Shown: positions 10,141 to 21,709 of the stretch, in pieces
Layout of the letters: each line of letters starts with the position of its first letter
Position numbering within the stretch: the stretch's first letter is position 1
From: Leptasterias polaris
Taxonomy: Eukaryota; Echinodermata; Asteroidea; Forcipulatida; Asteriidae
Direction of reading: 5' to 3'
NCBI GenBank assembly: GCA_037783415.1
Contig: JAZGTN010000052.1
Coordinates: forward strand, 1,860,001 to 1,924,000
DNA: 64,000 nucleotides
Notes under the pieces: model-generated
Told to the model about the DNA's origin: nothing
Database searches by the model: none
Seen by the model: only the letters and a program-made list of their open reading frames with translations
Made by a program: the position numbers and the translations under genes

Positions 10141-10400
10141 TGTATAACCTTTGTTTTTGGAACCGTTCCACTGTTGTAATCTTATACAAATGTTGACAAT
10201 TAAACTAACCTGTCAAAAATTCATTTCAAAATGAAGGTGGTCCTATTTTTGAGATATCGCCGAAAATCCGGAGCGATTATTATATCCTCAAAGGAAGAAT
10301 AATCCCAATAGAAATACACAGTATGAGAAACGTTACTGACAGTACGCTTCTCAGATTCAAATTTTGGGGCATAAAAACTGATCTTTTCTTATGTAACCAC
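10141..10400 (+). mobile_element. Copy of the small TTAA-type element family, left end missing
   Basis: Matches 36568-36948 and the reverse complement of 56377-56766 through AAACTAACCTGTSAAAAATT, TTTTTGAGATATCGCCGAAA and the hairpin arms GAGAAACGTT and TTCTCAGATTCAAATTTTGG. It lacks the terminal TTAAAGG, perhaps because the foldback element abuts it on the left. Confidence 0.6.
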
Positions 10401-10828
10401 ATATAATATAGTACAGACAAGTATAGTACAGACCTATGTATACAACTTTCAATAGACAGAGGGTATCCTTGGTGACTTAATTACAAATCATTGTTCATTA
10501 TGTAATCAGGCGACTGGTGAAGCTTGTGTTGTCCTCCCCTTTAACCACCTGAACCAAGAAGACTTCCATTTAGCATTATTTGAATTCCAAACTAATGCCG
10601 AAATCGATATGCATCGTCTTCACCACCTTGTGTTCAATCCATTCGTCTTCAATTATAAGTTTGCTGGAAATTCTGATCTCAATCCAGACATGAATTTGTC
10701 TAGCAATTGTGATCATCGCTCATACGACTATTCAGTGAGTGATCAATTCGCCAACAAGTTTCGTGATGTAGACGATCCTCATACCTTTTCTTGTCTCCAT
10801 TTCAATTCTAGAAGTCTGCTGAAAAACT

Positions 10829-11713
10829 GTGACAGTATTTTTTGATTTCATTGAACTTCTCAATTTTCAATTCGGTGTCATTGATTCTAGTGAAACTTGG
10901 CTGAATGATGAAAGTCCCACAAGCTTACTCAACATTCCAGACTATAGGACAGGATGGGTCGTGGCAATGTACATGTACATTCACAACTCATTCACTTTTA
11001 TCAACCGCCCTGACTTAGAAATTGATACAGCTTATTGTGATTCTATCTTCATTGAAATACCTCAGGTTAATGGTAAGAGTATTGTGACCGGTGTTGTCTA
11101 TATAAACCCCCAGACGTCAGTGTCAAAAGGTTGTGTGGATTCGTTCGACAATCTGCATGAAAAACTTCATATGGAAAAGAAACATGTTTTCATCATGGGT
11201 GATCTCAACATTGATCTTTTAAAACACAATGTTCACAATCCAACTTCCCATTTTGTAGATTGTCTTTTCAGTAACTCTTTCTTACCCAGTATTTACAAAC
11301 CCACTCGTATTACTGACTCCACAGCTACACTTATAGACAACATTCTTACAAATTGTTGTGATTTTCCATCCAAATCGGGAATCCTGTTTTGCGATGCCTC
11401 AGATCATCTACCCATATTTCTAATGACTCGGTTAAAGGATTCTTGTATCAGTAAAGAGAGAGTCACTCAATCCTTCAGGTGTATCAACCAAGGAAACATT
11501 AGTCGATTTCAATGTGATTTAATGAAAGTAGACTGGATGGCAATGTCCTCATGCGAAAACCCTGATTCTACTTATGACACCTTTATTTCGACGTTTACTC
11601 ACCTGTATGATCATAATTTTCCAGTTAAATCGACTAAGTTTAATAACAAATTAAAACCATGGATCCAATCTATCAAATTCAAGAACAAATTGTACAAGAT
11701 TTTTCTTGAATAA
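10829..11713 (+). pseudogene. LINE endonuclease domain (apurinic-type), broken
   Basis: Visible landmarks are VIDSSETWLNDE near the N-terminus, GVVYINPQ, IMGDLNIDLL (the GDxN catalytic block of exonuclease/endonuclease/phosphatase enzymes), THITD-like PTRITDSTATLIDNI, and DASDHLPI (the SDH block). It would nick target DNA to prime reverse transcription. The upstream frame (10609-10845) carries the first strand of the domain, so one frameshift near 10840 separates them. It stops after about 294 codons before the linker. Confidence 0.8.
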
Positions 11714-11908
11714 ACCGAATAAAAATGCCAACAGAATGAAACACAATCAATTTCGTAACAAACTCAATAGTCTAATTAAGGGTGTAGATAAGTTTTCTGG
11801 TGCTAGATCTAATATCAAACAAACCTGGAGCATAATTAATTATATTCTGAAGAAAAACTTAAAGGGCAACAATCAGCAGGACTATAAATTAGACGGTCAA
11901 GTGCTTAA
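11714..11908 (+). pseudogene. LINE linker between endonuclease and reverse transcriptase, left part
   Basis: A basic linker frame reaching LDGQVLK, then cut by the element at 11909. The frame resumes at 12264 with NPAEIANAFNNYF, a standard CR1 phrase. Confidence 0.7.
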
Positions 11909-12263
11909 AGGTATTATACAGGATTGGCAGAGCTGACAAAATAATCACAGACAGTGTTCATGTTTTGTGTAATCAACCACATACATGAAATAACAAACCT
12001 GTGAAAATTTGAGCTCAATTGGTCATCGAGTTCACGAGAAAATAGTGAAAAGAGACCTTATGTGTTTTCTGTTTTTCAAACATCGAGTTTATTATCGCGC
12101 GCGATAAAAACTATTGTTTTACTCATTTCTCAGAAACGATAGCATTTTAGGCAGAAATATTTTAAGGAACTCTTTCTACCATTACTTACTTTAAATCATG
12201 TAAGTTATGTGTGAATCTGTGAACATTTGTGTTTTTCGATCTTACCAATAGTGTACAGGGCCT
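11909..12263. mobile_element. 355-bp TTAA-flanked small transposon inside the LINE
   Basis: TTAA at 11905-11908 and 12264-12267 bracket imperfect inverted ends (AGGTATTATACAGGATTGG on the left; the right end read inward begins AGGCCCTGTACACTATTGG). Removing the element and one TTAA restores a continuous LINE frame across the site. This proves the insertion boundaries. It is a member of a family I recall as abundant in sea-star-type genomes. Confidence 0.85.
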
Positions 12264-13917
12264 TTAAGAATCCTGCTGAAATAGCCAATGCTTTCAACAA
12301 TTACTTCACTCAGATTAGGCCAACCTTGGATTCAAAGATAAGACCTGCACATCATGACTTCAAACACTTTCTTGATAATCCTAATTCCAGCTTGCTGTTC
12401 TGGAATCCAACCTCTCCTTATGAAGTCTGTCAAATTGTAAAATCTTTTAAAGACAGTGCCGCAGGTCTCGACAACATAAGTTCAAGGGTTGTCAAATCAG
12501 TTATTTTGCATCTGTGCGATCCATTGTCTCAAGTATTTTTAACTTATCTTTATCCAAAGGTATTTTCCCTAGCAACCTTAAGCTGGCTAGAGTTACACCG
12601 ATTTATAAGAAAGATGATCCATCTGAAATTGACAATTACAGGCCTATCTCGGTTCTCCCCGTGTTTTCAAAACTGTTTGAAAAGATTGTCTATGAAAGAA
12701 CAATCAAGTTCTTGGACAAATTCAAGATACTTTTCCATGGTCAGTACGGTTTCCGACAAAAACATTCTACTTCTATGGTACTGCTTGACCTTACAAACAA
12801 AATTATCAGCGGCTTCGAAAAAAACTATTACACCATGGGTATTATCATAGACTTGTCCAAAGCCTTTGACACAATATTAGCCACAAAATATTACTACACA
12901 AACTAGATCATTATGGTACTCGAGGTATTGCGCATGACTGGTTTTACAGCTATACTAGTCGTTTTCAATGTACTAAATACATGAATGTTACTTCTGACCT
13001 TTCTAAAATCTCTTATGGAGTACCACAAGGATCTTTGCTTGGACCCCTTTTGTTCATCTTGTACATCAAGGACATTTATCGTTCTTCCGAGAAATTGTCT
13101 TATATTCTTTATGCCGATGACACTAACGTTTTATGCAGTAACAATTGACCTGCCTTCTTTATTCAATGATGATGCTAATAACCACCTTTCTAATGTCTGT
13201 GAATGGTTTCAAGCGAACCGGCTGTCATTTAACCCTCACATATGCAACTACATGATCTTTTGCAACAAGAAAAAGAACTGTGATGTTCATAATCTTAAAA
13301 TCACCATTTCCAATCATGAAATTCCCAAAGTTGATTTCACAAAGTTTCTTGGTGTATATATTGACAGCCGCCTTGCTTGGAAAGTTCACATAACCGAAAT
13401 TTGTAAAAAGATTTCGAAATCAATTTGCATTAGTCCCGGCTCAAATTTGTTTTTCCTGATGAGATCTTGCGATCTTGCGTTCGCTTATTCTTCCTTATGT
13501 ATTACGGTAACATTGTCTGGGGGAATACCTCTCAAAGTAGCTCATAAAATGAAGGTGTTGCAGAAGAAAGCTATTCGCATTATTGCCAAATGTCATTTTA
13601 GAGCTCATACTGCACCCTTGTTTAAACAATATAATTTATTACGTTTTCATGATATTAATATTTATCAGCAATGTATGTTTATGTACAAGTACTCAACTAA
13701 CCAACTTCCCCATCACCTAGTTAGCACATTTCAGGTTAATAGTAATTTTCATAAATATGAAACTAGGTCTGCATCTTATCTTCCCAAACATAGAACAACC
13801 GCATTTCAACACAGTATATTATTGTCTGGGCCTTTCAACTGGAACAATCTCCCCGCTTATGTAACTTCTTACAGGAACACAGTTGCCTTTAAACGCAAGC
13901 TCAAAGCACATATTGTT
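12264..13917 (+). pseudogene. LINE reverse transcriptase and C-terminal region, frameshifted
   Basis: Recognisable blocks in sequence order are NPAEIANAFNNYF, YRPISVLPVFSKLFEKIVYE, FRQKHSTSMVLLDL, IIDLSKAFDTI, and the catalytic YADDTN at about 13110-13130. The tail includes FLGVYIDSRLAWKVHI. The blocks fall in at least three frames (breaks near 12515, 12900 and 13140). The protein copied its own RNA at the chromosomal nick when intact. Confidence 0.85.
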
Positions 13918-14085
13918 CTAGTCTTGGTTCCAAGACCTTCGCGTGTATCTATTCCAACAACAGAATGAGTCACTATCCATCGTTGCTGCGTTGGTAGTCT
14001 GCACTGGAACGGATCAATTCAAACAACAGAGGGCGTCACATCCGCGGTTCGATTTTCAGCTTCCCCGAAGGTCTTGGATATCTTG
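13918..14085. repeat. Short inverted-repeat element with TAGTCTTGGTTCCAAGAC end
   Basis: Starts with the near-palindrome TAGTCTTGGTTCCAAGAC (13919-13936). CCAAGACCTTCG near 13930 is repeated in inverse at about 14064-14076. It holds CAACAGAGGGCGTCA at 14024-14038. Other copies of this combination lie at 5136, 7198, 35006 and 38795. Confidence 0.45.
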
Positions 14086-14201
14086 TGTGTTTCATTATTT
14101 TTTCCCCGACTTTCCGGGGGAGCCAATCAACGATCGAGTTTGCACCTTTATCATGAATTATTCATAACTGATGTTTGTACAGCTAGCTATGGAACGTTGT
14201 T

Positions 14202-14650
14202 ATGGTGTTCTAAAGACGACAGATATGCGTCGCGTCGTGCCGTCGCGTCGCCTATTCCGTCGTCCGTCGCGTCGTCCGTCGCGACGTGCCGTCGCCCGTC
14301 GCGTCGTGCGTCGCGTCGTGCCGTCGCCCGTCGCGTCGCCTGTTTTTCAATTGATTTGCATGGTGACTTGGACATCCGTCGTCCGTCGCGTCGTGCCGTC
14401 GTCCGTCGCGTCGTGCCGTCGCGTCGTGCCGTCGCGTCGTCCGTCGCGTCGTCCGTCGCGTCGTCCGTCGCGTCGCCCGTCGCGTCGTCCGTCGCGTCGC
14501 CCGTCGCGTCGTCCGTCGTCCGTCGCGTCGTGCCGTCGTCCGTCGCGTCGTGCCGTCGCGTCGCCCGTCGTCCGTCGCGTCGTGCCGTCGCGTCGCCCGT
14601 CGTCCGTCGCGTCGTGCCGTCGTCCGTCGCGTCGCCTGTTTTTAAATTGA
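14202..14650 (+). repeat. Left arm of foldback element 3
   Basis: Terminal 45 bp, a first GTCGCGTCG array to about 14338, a 42-bp linker and a second array to about 14638. Long arginine/proline/serine frames (RRPSRRPS) come from the 12-bp period and are not genes. Confidence 0.85.
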
Positions 14651-14940
14651 TTTGGACCTTATTTTCGCCAAAACGTTCTTCACTTTTCTGTCAATTGGTG
14701 GCGCTCTTTGATTATTTCCGTCGAAGTGAGTCTGATGAGGTCGTCGAGATTCTAGATGGCAGATGTGTATAGTTTGATCAATCCCTGCTTGCCGTGTCAT
14801 CTCAACAATATCCTTTTAATTGTAAAAACATGTCAAGTATTAGTTTTTACTACCTCGGCCTCCCTACCATGCCTACTAGCCTGTAAAATAAAGCAATGTC
14901 AATTACAGCAGCATCGTAGGAAAAATACTACCTAAATTAT
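14651..14940. other. Interior of foldback element 3, nothing recognised
   Basis: Unique sequence between the left arm and the 3' end of the Tx1-like LINE. It includes TTGGTGGCGCTC, which resembles CTGGTGGCGCTG just inside the right arm. Confidence 0.35.
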
Positions 14941-15235
14941 TATTATTATTTATTATTTTTTTTCTTTTGAGTGGAGCTCTTATAGACTCCGTTTATTCAA
15001 CTCAAGTAATTACAAGTATATACATCTCCTATGGAACATTAAAGCAAGTACTGATAGATCAGTACACAAGTACATATAGGTTACTAGAAACTAAAGGACA
15101 ATGAACAAAGTTGATATTACATATCAAACAAAGGCAAGATCAAAACATGAAAAAGCAACCTAGTACAAGTAAAAAGATTAAAATTAAGGCCTACACAAAG
15201 GACAGTAACTGAGAGGTGACAAAATTCGATTTTGA

Positions 15236-15766
15236 TCAGAACATAAATTTTGGACTCTCGTCTTCATTGAAAGTACACAGGAATTTGTACAATTTGTTAA
15301 AATTACTTGTTTGGAGCCTATTCCTCTCCCTTAGTAGAAATGATCTGAGAGTTTCTTTGTAGGTCTTGATAGTAATGTTTGTGTTTGTGAAAACGTTGTC
15401 CTCATTGAAGACCAGATCACACCGGATTCTCCAAATAACATTGATCATCATGCCAACAATTATCATAGATACAAATGACAAATTCATACATACAATTCTT
15501 ATACAATCACTGAGACAAAAGAAACGGCAGCCAGTTTGTTTCCTAATTAAAAATTCGACGTATAACCAGGGTTCAACCACCTCATTACAGTATAGAAACA
15601 AATGTTCGACAGTTTCAGTGTCGGATTTACAGAAAGGACAGTCGACTGTATCTATGATTTTCATGCGTTTAAGTTTATCTCGGGTTGGCAGAATCCTGTG
15701 ATAAAGTCTTAAAAGGTGTCCTTGTCTTTGGCGTCCATAATATTGTTCATGTTTAATTTGGTCCAA
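15236..15766 (-). pseudogene. C-terminal zinc-finger-like domain of the Tx1-like LINE
   Basis: About 176 residues. The pattern CPFCKSDTETVEHLFLYC gives a CxxC...HxxxxC cluster, matching the zf-RVT domain at the end of L1/Tx1-type reverse transcriptases. YGRQRQGHLLRLYHRILPTRD precedes it. The frame is continuous but detached from the polymerase by the nested insertion and other lesions. Confidence 0.75.
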
Positions 15767-16612
15767 ATATTGGCCCAGTCGAACTTATCAGTGAGGCCTA
15801 AAATCGAGGCCCACTTTTCCTGTGCTTTTGGAAAAACAAATTATTTGACCTTCAATGATTTGTACATTAATTTCGTGGTAATTTCAGAAAAAGGTACCAA
15901 ACCCTGATCCCCATGGTCAATTTGGAACTGAGCCACCTGCTTGGATGGTCATTAGGCCCACAACGTTTTTCTTTGAAGAGGACAGGATTGATGTTTTGTT
16001 CGAAGACGTTTAGCTATGCGTCCAGCAGTGATACGATTAATTTCACACTTCAAGGTTCAAGGTTCAAGGTTCGTTTATTTCCACAGTATCAAAAAAGCAA
16101 AAGGCAATAATAAATACATCAAAAGTAATCATTACATAATGCAAAGTAAATGTTTTACAGCATAGGTTTGAAGAATATTACATGTAAACAAAAAAAGCAT
16201 TATGTGACACTGCAGAGGGATCCATTTAAAAAGCATATGCATTGAGATTAAAAAATAATTTTGTGAACCGTGGAGGTCCGTGGTCGAGTCGAGCCACCAA
16301 TAAACAAATATAATAGCAGGTCTCAATGCACATGCATGTTACAAAGAAAAATCAGCAAACACTATAATACAATCAAATAACGAGCACAAACATTGGACTA
16401 GGACTAACACAACAATCAAACACAACAATCTTGCCGGTCAGCAATATAGTATCGAACGAAATCATGAGTGATGCAAAAGCAGCGTATCCCTCGATGGATT
16501 TAACATAGTGTGGCTATGGATGATAGTATACACCATGGATCCCATGTAGGAGACCACCCGAGTCTGCACTGTGGTATGGTTCAAAATACAATGTACATCT
16601 GTAAAAAACTCA

Positions 16613-16906
16613 TCAACAATAAGATTTCAGTATATCAGCTTTAAAGACACGTTTAAAAGTAAACAAGCTTTTGGAGGCTTTAAGTTTTTCATTAAGCATG
16701 TTCCAAAGCATAGGTCCCTCATGTTTAATAGTTTTAAGAGCGAGGGAAGTACGAGTGTAAGAAATGTGATAATTAGAAGCTTGGCGGGTGAAATGGGAAT
16801 GTACATCTGAGTTTAAAGAAAAAATTGATTGAATAGCAGAAGGTAAATTTTTACAAGTGAGTTGATACATGATGGACCCAAGCTGAAGACAATAAATATC
16901 ATTCAC
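16613..16906 (-). pseudogene. C-terminal tail of the nested CR1-like LINE
   Basis: Contains HFTRQASNYHISYTR, EGPMLWNML and FTFKRVFKADIL, the conserved tail after the polymerase in CR1/jockey-group proteins. It is out of frame with the polymerase frame that ends at 17226, so at least one frameshift or deletion separates them. Confidence 0.7.
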
Positions 16907-17225
16907 TTTAAAATTGCATATTTATGGAAAAGGGGATCTGTATGTGCGTTAAATTCAGCAAAATTAATGATACGAAGAGCTCGCTTCTGTAAGAGAAGAA
17001 GTCTATTAGGATTGGTAGTAGAACTTGATCCCCATGCAAGTATCCCGTAGTTAAGATAAGAACCGATCAATGTATTTTATAAAGAGATTGTAAAACCAGT
17101 TCAGGCATAAAATGCTTGATCCTAATGATCACACCAATATTTCTAGCAATAATTTTACACTGTAATCAACATGACTATTCCATGATAGTCTACGGTCAAC
17201 AAAAAGTCCTAGAAACTTGCAACAA

Positions 17226-18944
17226 TCAGTTTCCAGTGATTTCAATGTCATTAATCTTTATAGGACTTGGAAGGTCTCTGACTGAATTACTGAACAACAT
17301 GCAGTTAGTTTTAGTGATATTTAGGGATAGTTTATTGACCGTAAACCAGGTGGCAACTAGTTTGAGCTCATTGTTAACAGTGTTTACAAGATAGTCAAGG
17401 TTACTATGGGAAAAGAATAAATTAGAGTCATCCGCAAATAATATAAATGAAAGCACACTAGAAGAATTTGTGAAATCATTAATGTATATGGTGAATAACA
17501 AAGGCCCGAGGATTGATCCTTGAGGTACTCCATACGTAAGGACATCAGACTCAGATTTAATGCCATTGACGGAAACATATTGTGGCCTGTCTGAAAGATA
17601 ACTCTTAAACCATTCATGGGGAATTCCACGGATACCATAGTTGGGAAGTTTATGCAATAGTATTTGATGGTCTATTGTATCAAAAGCCTTTGAAAGATCA
17701 AGGAACACCCCCAAAGTATGATTGGAGTCATCGATAGCATTAGTAACTTTATCAATAAAATCAAGGAGTGCATGAATGGTTGAATGTTTGCTACGGAAAC
17801 CAAACTGTTGATTTGTTAAAATTTCAAACTTATTCAGAAAATTAATGGTACGGGCACAGACACATTTTTCAAAGATCTTTGAAAAACATGAAAGAATAGA
17901 GATGGGCCTATAATTGGATATATTGTTACGATCACCCTTTTTGAAAACTGGTGGGACTTTAGCAATTTTTATTTCTGATGGAACAATGCCAGTCGTAAAA
18001 GAAGTATTGACAATATGAACAAGTGGTTTACTTATGGCAAAAAATGACTTATTGATAATGGAAATATTGATCAGGTCATGACCAGAACTTTTTTTATTTT
18101 GTAAATTTTTTACAATGTCCAAAATTTCATGTTCAAATACTGGAGTAAAAAAGAAGGAATTAAAATTAGGGTTGGGCATATAATCAGCAAAACTAAGGGG
18201 TGAATGAGTAGGTTGGATGTTTTTAGCAAGGTTGGGACCAATATTGATAAAGTATTGATTAAAATGATTGGCGATTTGATTTGGGTTGTCAATTAAATTC
18301 CCATTAACAATGATGCTGTTAATACCATGAGAATGGGTATTTTTATTCAAAACAGAATTTATAACCTTCCAGGTATTACGGATGTTATTTCTTTCTTTTT
18401 CAAACTGAAGGGAATAGTACTTTTTTTTACAAAGACGTAGAAGGCTAGTCAAGGTGTTTTTATACTTGATATACTTGCATTTATGTGAGGTTGTAGGGTT
18501 GGACAAGTACTGACGATACAATTTATTCTTTTTCTTAATAGATTTGAGGAGGAAATGTGTAATCCAAGGGGTAGTTGAAATATGATTAGATTTGGTATTG
18601 TTGTTTTGTCTAACTAAAGGTGTATTTTGATCGTACAGAAAAATAGAATTATCCAGAAAAGTATTATAAGCAGCTGTATCAGGATTATTACAACTAAGGA
18701 CATTGGTCCAGTCAAAAGAGTGTAAGTCGTCAATAAACTGTTCAAGGTTCACATTAGACACATTTCGAGAAAAAGGTAAATTGTGATTATGAGAAGAACT
18801 TGAGTTTGGAGACTGAACGAACATAAAAATTGGCAGATGATCTGAGATATCAGAGATTAAAATACCAGATTTTGAGGAAGGAAGAATATTTGATAAAAAA
18901 TTATCGATAAGTGTAGCAGAAGTATCAGTAATACGTGTGGGCAT
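17226..18944 (-). CDS. LINE endonuclease end plus reverse transcriptase, long open frame
   Basis: 572 codons without a stop. It begins in the last part of the endonuclease (TDTSATLIDNF, ISDISDHLPIFM). A basic linker follows, then the polymerase: NYRPISILSCFSKIFEKCV, FGFRSKHSTIHALLDFI, FLDLSKAFDTIDHQILL, GVPQGSILGPLLFTIYIND and the catalytic FADDSNLFF. The first methionine is not a natural start because the element is 5' truncated just upstream. The length of the open frame suggests a fairly recent insertion. It is not a host gene. Confidence 0.8.
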   Translation of the reverse strand: MPTRITDTSATLIDNFLSNILPSSKSGILISDISDHLPIFMFVQSPNSSSSHNHNLPFSRNVSNVNLEQFIDDLHSFDWTNVLSCNNPDTAAYNTFLDNSIFLYDQNTPLVRQNNNTKSNHISTTPWITHFLLKSIKKKNKLYRQYLSNPTTSHKCKYIKYKNTLTSLLRLCKKKYYSLQFEKERNNIRNTWKVINSVLNKNTHSHGINSIIVNGNLIDNPNQIANHFNQYFINIGPNLAKNIQPTHSPLSFADYMPNPNFNSFFFTPVFEHEILDIVKNLQNKKSSGHDLINISIINKSFFAISKPLVHIVNTSFTTGIVPSEIKIAKVPPVFKKGDRNNISNYRPISILSCFSKIFEKCVCARTINFLNKFEILTNQQFGFRSKHSTIHALLDFIDKVTNAIDDSNHTLGVFLDLSKAFDTIDHQILLHKLPNYGIRGIPHEWFKSYLSDRPQYVSVNGIKSESDVLTYGVPQGSILGPLLFTIYINDFTNSSSVLSFILFADDSNLFFSHSNLDYLVNTVNNELKLVATWFTVNKLSLNITKTNCMLFSNSVRDLPSPIKINDIEITGN

Positions 18945-19051
18945 ATGGATTTGGGGGAGGAAAGAGTGAGATGTAAATAAGTCGATAAAGGACTGGGAGC
19001 TAGGATTGGTTGGAATTAGTAAATTTATGTTGAAATCACCTGATCACACTT

Positions 19052-19471
19052 GATCCTAGCCAATTCCTTAAAGGTAATTAGTCTGTTATTTTTAACAACA
19101 TGTTGAAATTTGATGATGTTATTCTTTGTTAAAACAGGACTCGCTAAATCGTTATCCTTATTAATCGCAACCACTGAATTATGCCAGAGAGGGATATTCA
19201 TTACTTCCAAAACTGAGGTGAATTCTGGTCTGAAAACACCCCCTGATTTTTCGTAGGCTGCAAAAAGGTCCATATAAAAGGGAGTGGTCTGGTGACTTTT
19301 TCTTGGTTTTACCAAACACATACCAACCAAGATTATGGCTTTCGCCGGGTTTCTCGATCCAATAGTTAAAGAAGGATTTCCATTTACCATTACTTTTGAT
19401 ATAATACTCAACCACATCAGTTTTAGACTGCGTAACCTGACCCTGACGTCCAAAAGACCTGTCCCTCCCAT
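19052..19471 (-). pseudogene. Tx1-like LINE, post-polymerase segment
   Basis: Begins GGTGLLDVRVRLRSLKLMWL, the standard region following the polymerase in Tx1/L1 proteins, and runs to the insertion point of the nested LINE at 19051. Confidence 0.7.
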
Positions 19472-19532
19472 GTATCGAGGTCCGGTGATAGTGGCACGCT
19501 TGATTTTGTCCGGTTTACCTGACCAGTAAAAA

Positions 19533-19961
19533 CTAAAAATAATGTTTTCTATTTTCTTTACACACTCTCTTTAGAAATATCGGCATGCTGGATAATTTTA
19601 ACACATTCAGTTCCACCATGGTTCCACCTGGACACTGAATACCATGCAACCCATTATTGATTCTAATTAGAGTTCCTAAACCTTCTGCACAGACTGCATA
19701 TAACAATGGAGACAGGGGACACCCTTGTCTGATACCTCTACTTATTTGGAAAGGTCTGCCAATGAAGTTATTTACAATGACGCAACTCTCAGGATTACTA
19801 TATAAAAGCTTGATCCATTGAATGAATTTGGGGGGAATCCCCATTTTCTCAAGCATGGTAAACATATAATTCCAATTAATTCTATCGAAAACCTTCTCCT
19901 GATCGATGCTTAAAATAGCTGCTTCCTTATTGTTCCAATTATAATCTATGCTATCACGCAA
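19533..19961 (-). pseudogene. Tx1-like LINE reverse transcriptase core
   Basis: Contains AAILSIDQEKVFDRINWNYM, IKLLYSNPESCV and the RGIRQGCPLSPLLYAVCAE block. The catalytic YxDD region should follow but the frame shifts near 19540, where the sequence still reads roughly GYADDIS-like in another frame only weakly. Inactive. Confidence 0.75.
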
Positions 19962-20138
19962 AAGTGTGAGGTTGTCGTGATTTTTTCTCCCCGGTACACC
20001 ACATGTCTGTTATCTGTCACCTATTATGAAAGGCATGGCCCTTTTTAACCTATTTGTGAGAACTTTGGCCAACAGTTTGTAATCTACATTTAAAAGGCTA
20101 ATCGGTCTCCAGTTCTTGAGATCAAATTTACCTAATTA

Positions 20139-21709
20139 TTATCCACATGGTTGGTGGGCTTGCACAAAATTACTTTATTGATTATAAAGCGATGAAAAAT
20201 TACTTTATTGATTATGAAGCGATGACAAAAAGCAAAACCATAAAGCAATAAATCAAGTGAATTCTAAACCAAGACCAACAGTAACACTACTGAACTAACA
20301 GGATTTATAAAAACCACTAAAAACAACAAAACACATGTGCCAAGGAAGGTTACAAATTAAAATCAAAATGGCTCTAAAATCGAGTCCATAGCAGTAATGA
20401 CTTGAAACAGGCAAAACTTAAAAACATGAAGAACCACCAGTACATAAAATCAAAGAAGTGATGGTGGGAGAACACACAGGCTGCTATCTGTAAACTATAA
20501 TACATTTAATGTGTGACTTAATTACCACTACTTGAGGATTAAGGATTAAACAAGAGGGTTGTTTATTACAGACGATTCCTTGAAATGAACTTGGGTGCTA
20601 CAAGAGATTAAGTTGGAATAAACAGTGGAAGGGAACATACTTGTCTCTCCGTGGTCCTTTCTCTATGCTCCTACTGAACACGGTTTTTCTGGACCTGTTA
20701 CATAATAAGCCATCAAAAGGGAGAAACTTCCTCTAGCAGTAAACACAAGAAGTAAAATTACATCAACAAACTCTCACACCAAATTTAAACCAAACAGATA
20801 ATTATTGTTACATCCTTCCCTTTTTAAACTTTGAGTGGGAAGAGGTAAACTTCTCTAACAATGAGAAATGTTTCGGAAGAAAAAGGTGATAAAATTAACT
20901 AGTGTTCATTAATAAAGTAAATTTTCATGGCGAATATTCAAATAGAATTACTGGCTGGAAATAGTAAGTTTGTTACTTTCGGTCATTTCCCATTGTTTTG
21001 TTTTTTTGTTTTTTTAAACAGAAGTTATGTGTGCATGCCTTTTTCACAGTAAATAATAATATATGCCATAATATGACAGAAGAGTTAATTTACCAGAGTA
21101 CATGTAGTAGTGATTAAAGTGGTAATTGGCCCGTTTATCTTAAAATATGTAATATCAATAATATTTGTAATGACAACGGATTAATATATCGCCTTTCGCA
21201 AGCCTGAAAGTTCATAAGTAGCAACAATTATGCAAAAAGGAGGCAAAGACAAAAATTCTTTGTTTAACACCAAATCATAAAAAAAAATACATGGTCATGA
21301 GTCCTTGGTGTTTCTAACATTAAAACAAAATACATGGTCATGAGTCCTTGGTGTTTCTAACTTGATGATAAATTTGTAAATGTTCATTTCAATACTGATT
21401 GGGCAATAAATTACGGAGTGACACAATGGTCGAGTATGATTTATCTGTCACTAGTCATGTCAATATTTAGCAGGTTTATTAACTGATACCTTTCATTTGG
21501 CCTGAACGGCTTTTCCAAATTGACGGTTTTATCTTTGAATTGTTAACATGTGTGAGATTTTTAGAAGTGACAGAGTTATGGATCACACAATAGAGAGTAA
21601 CGTTACACGAAGTGACACATTACAGGAAACAAATCACTTTGAGAAAACTTGAAAACGGTGTATAACATTAATAATGTGCCATACATTTCCATCGGTAACT
21701 TGCTCTGAT
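20139..21709. other. Interior of foldback element 3, unidentified
   Basis: AT-rich with no recognised gene. A roughly 30-bp tandem pair (AAAATTACTTTATTGATTAT) lies at about 20165-20224. A roughly 47-bp tandem pair (ATACATGGTCATGAGTCC) lies at 21288-21362. No transposase-like frame is visible, so the element seems non-autonomous. Confidence 0.4.

Larger units (their letters stand above)
10540..13917 (+). mobile_element. Degenerate CR1-like non-LTR retrotransposon
   Basis: In order: the start of an endonuclease domain (LHFNSRSLLKN), the rest of that domain, a reverse transcriptase spread over shifted frames, and the usual C-terminal tail. A 355-bp element interrupts it at 11909-12263. The tail stops at the small element starting 13918, so the natural 3' end is not visible. 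Several frameshifts and stops show it is dead. Tail phrases such as WNNLPAYV and FKRKLKAHI are typical of the CR1/L2/jockey group; the exact clade needs a tree. Confidence 0.85.
16051..19043 (-). mobile_element. CR1-like LINE nested in the Tx1-like LINE
   Basis: It reads on the minus strand from GDFNINLL, inside the endonuclease domain, to a 3' end made of repeated GAACCTT (16051-16071). TCACACTT occurs directly outside both ends (16043-16050 and 19044-19051) as an 8-bp target duplication. Removing the insert rejoins the host LINE frame through ELARIKC into EINRITAG. It is 5' truncated, as usual for LINE insertions. Confidence 0.85.
14940..20138 (-). mobile_element. Tx1/L1-like non-LTR retrotransposon, 5' truncated, interrupted
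   Basis: On the minus strand it begins in the reverse transcriptase ([20 protein letters not shown] near 20135-20070), continues through the catalytic region (19961-19533) and a C-terminal segment (19471-19052). It resumes after a nested LINE at 16042 and ends with a zinc-binding C-terminal domain (15766-15236). The 3' end is at an ATT-rich tail about 14937-14965. DQEKVFDRINW and RQGCPLSPLLYA are typical of the L1/Tx1 group. A stop in the QTCGVPGR region and frameshifts show it is inactive. Confidence 0.8.

Noticed and set aside
14074..14772. Arginine/serine/proline-rich protein (RRPSRRPS)
   Set aside because: Comes from the 12-bp array of the foldback arm; mirrored at 21841-22248.
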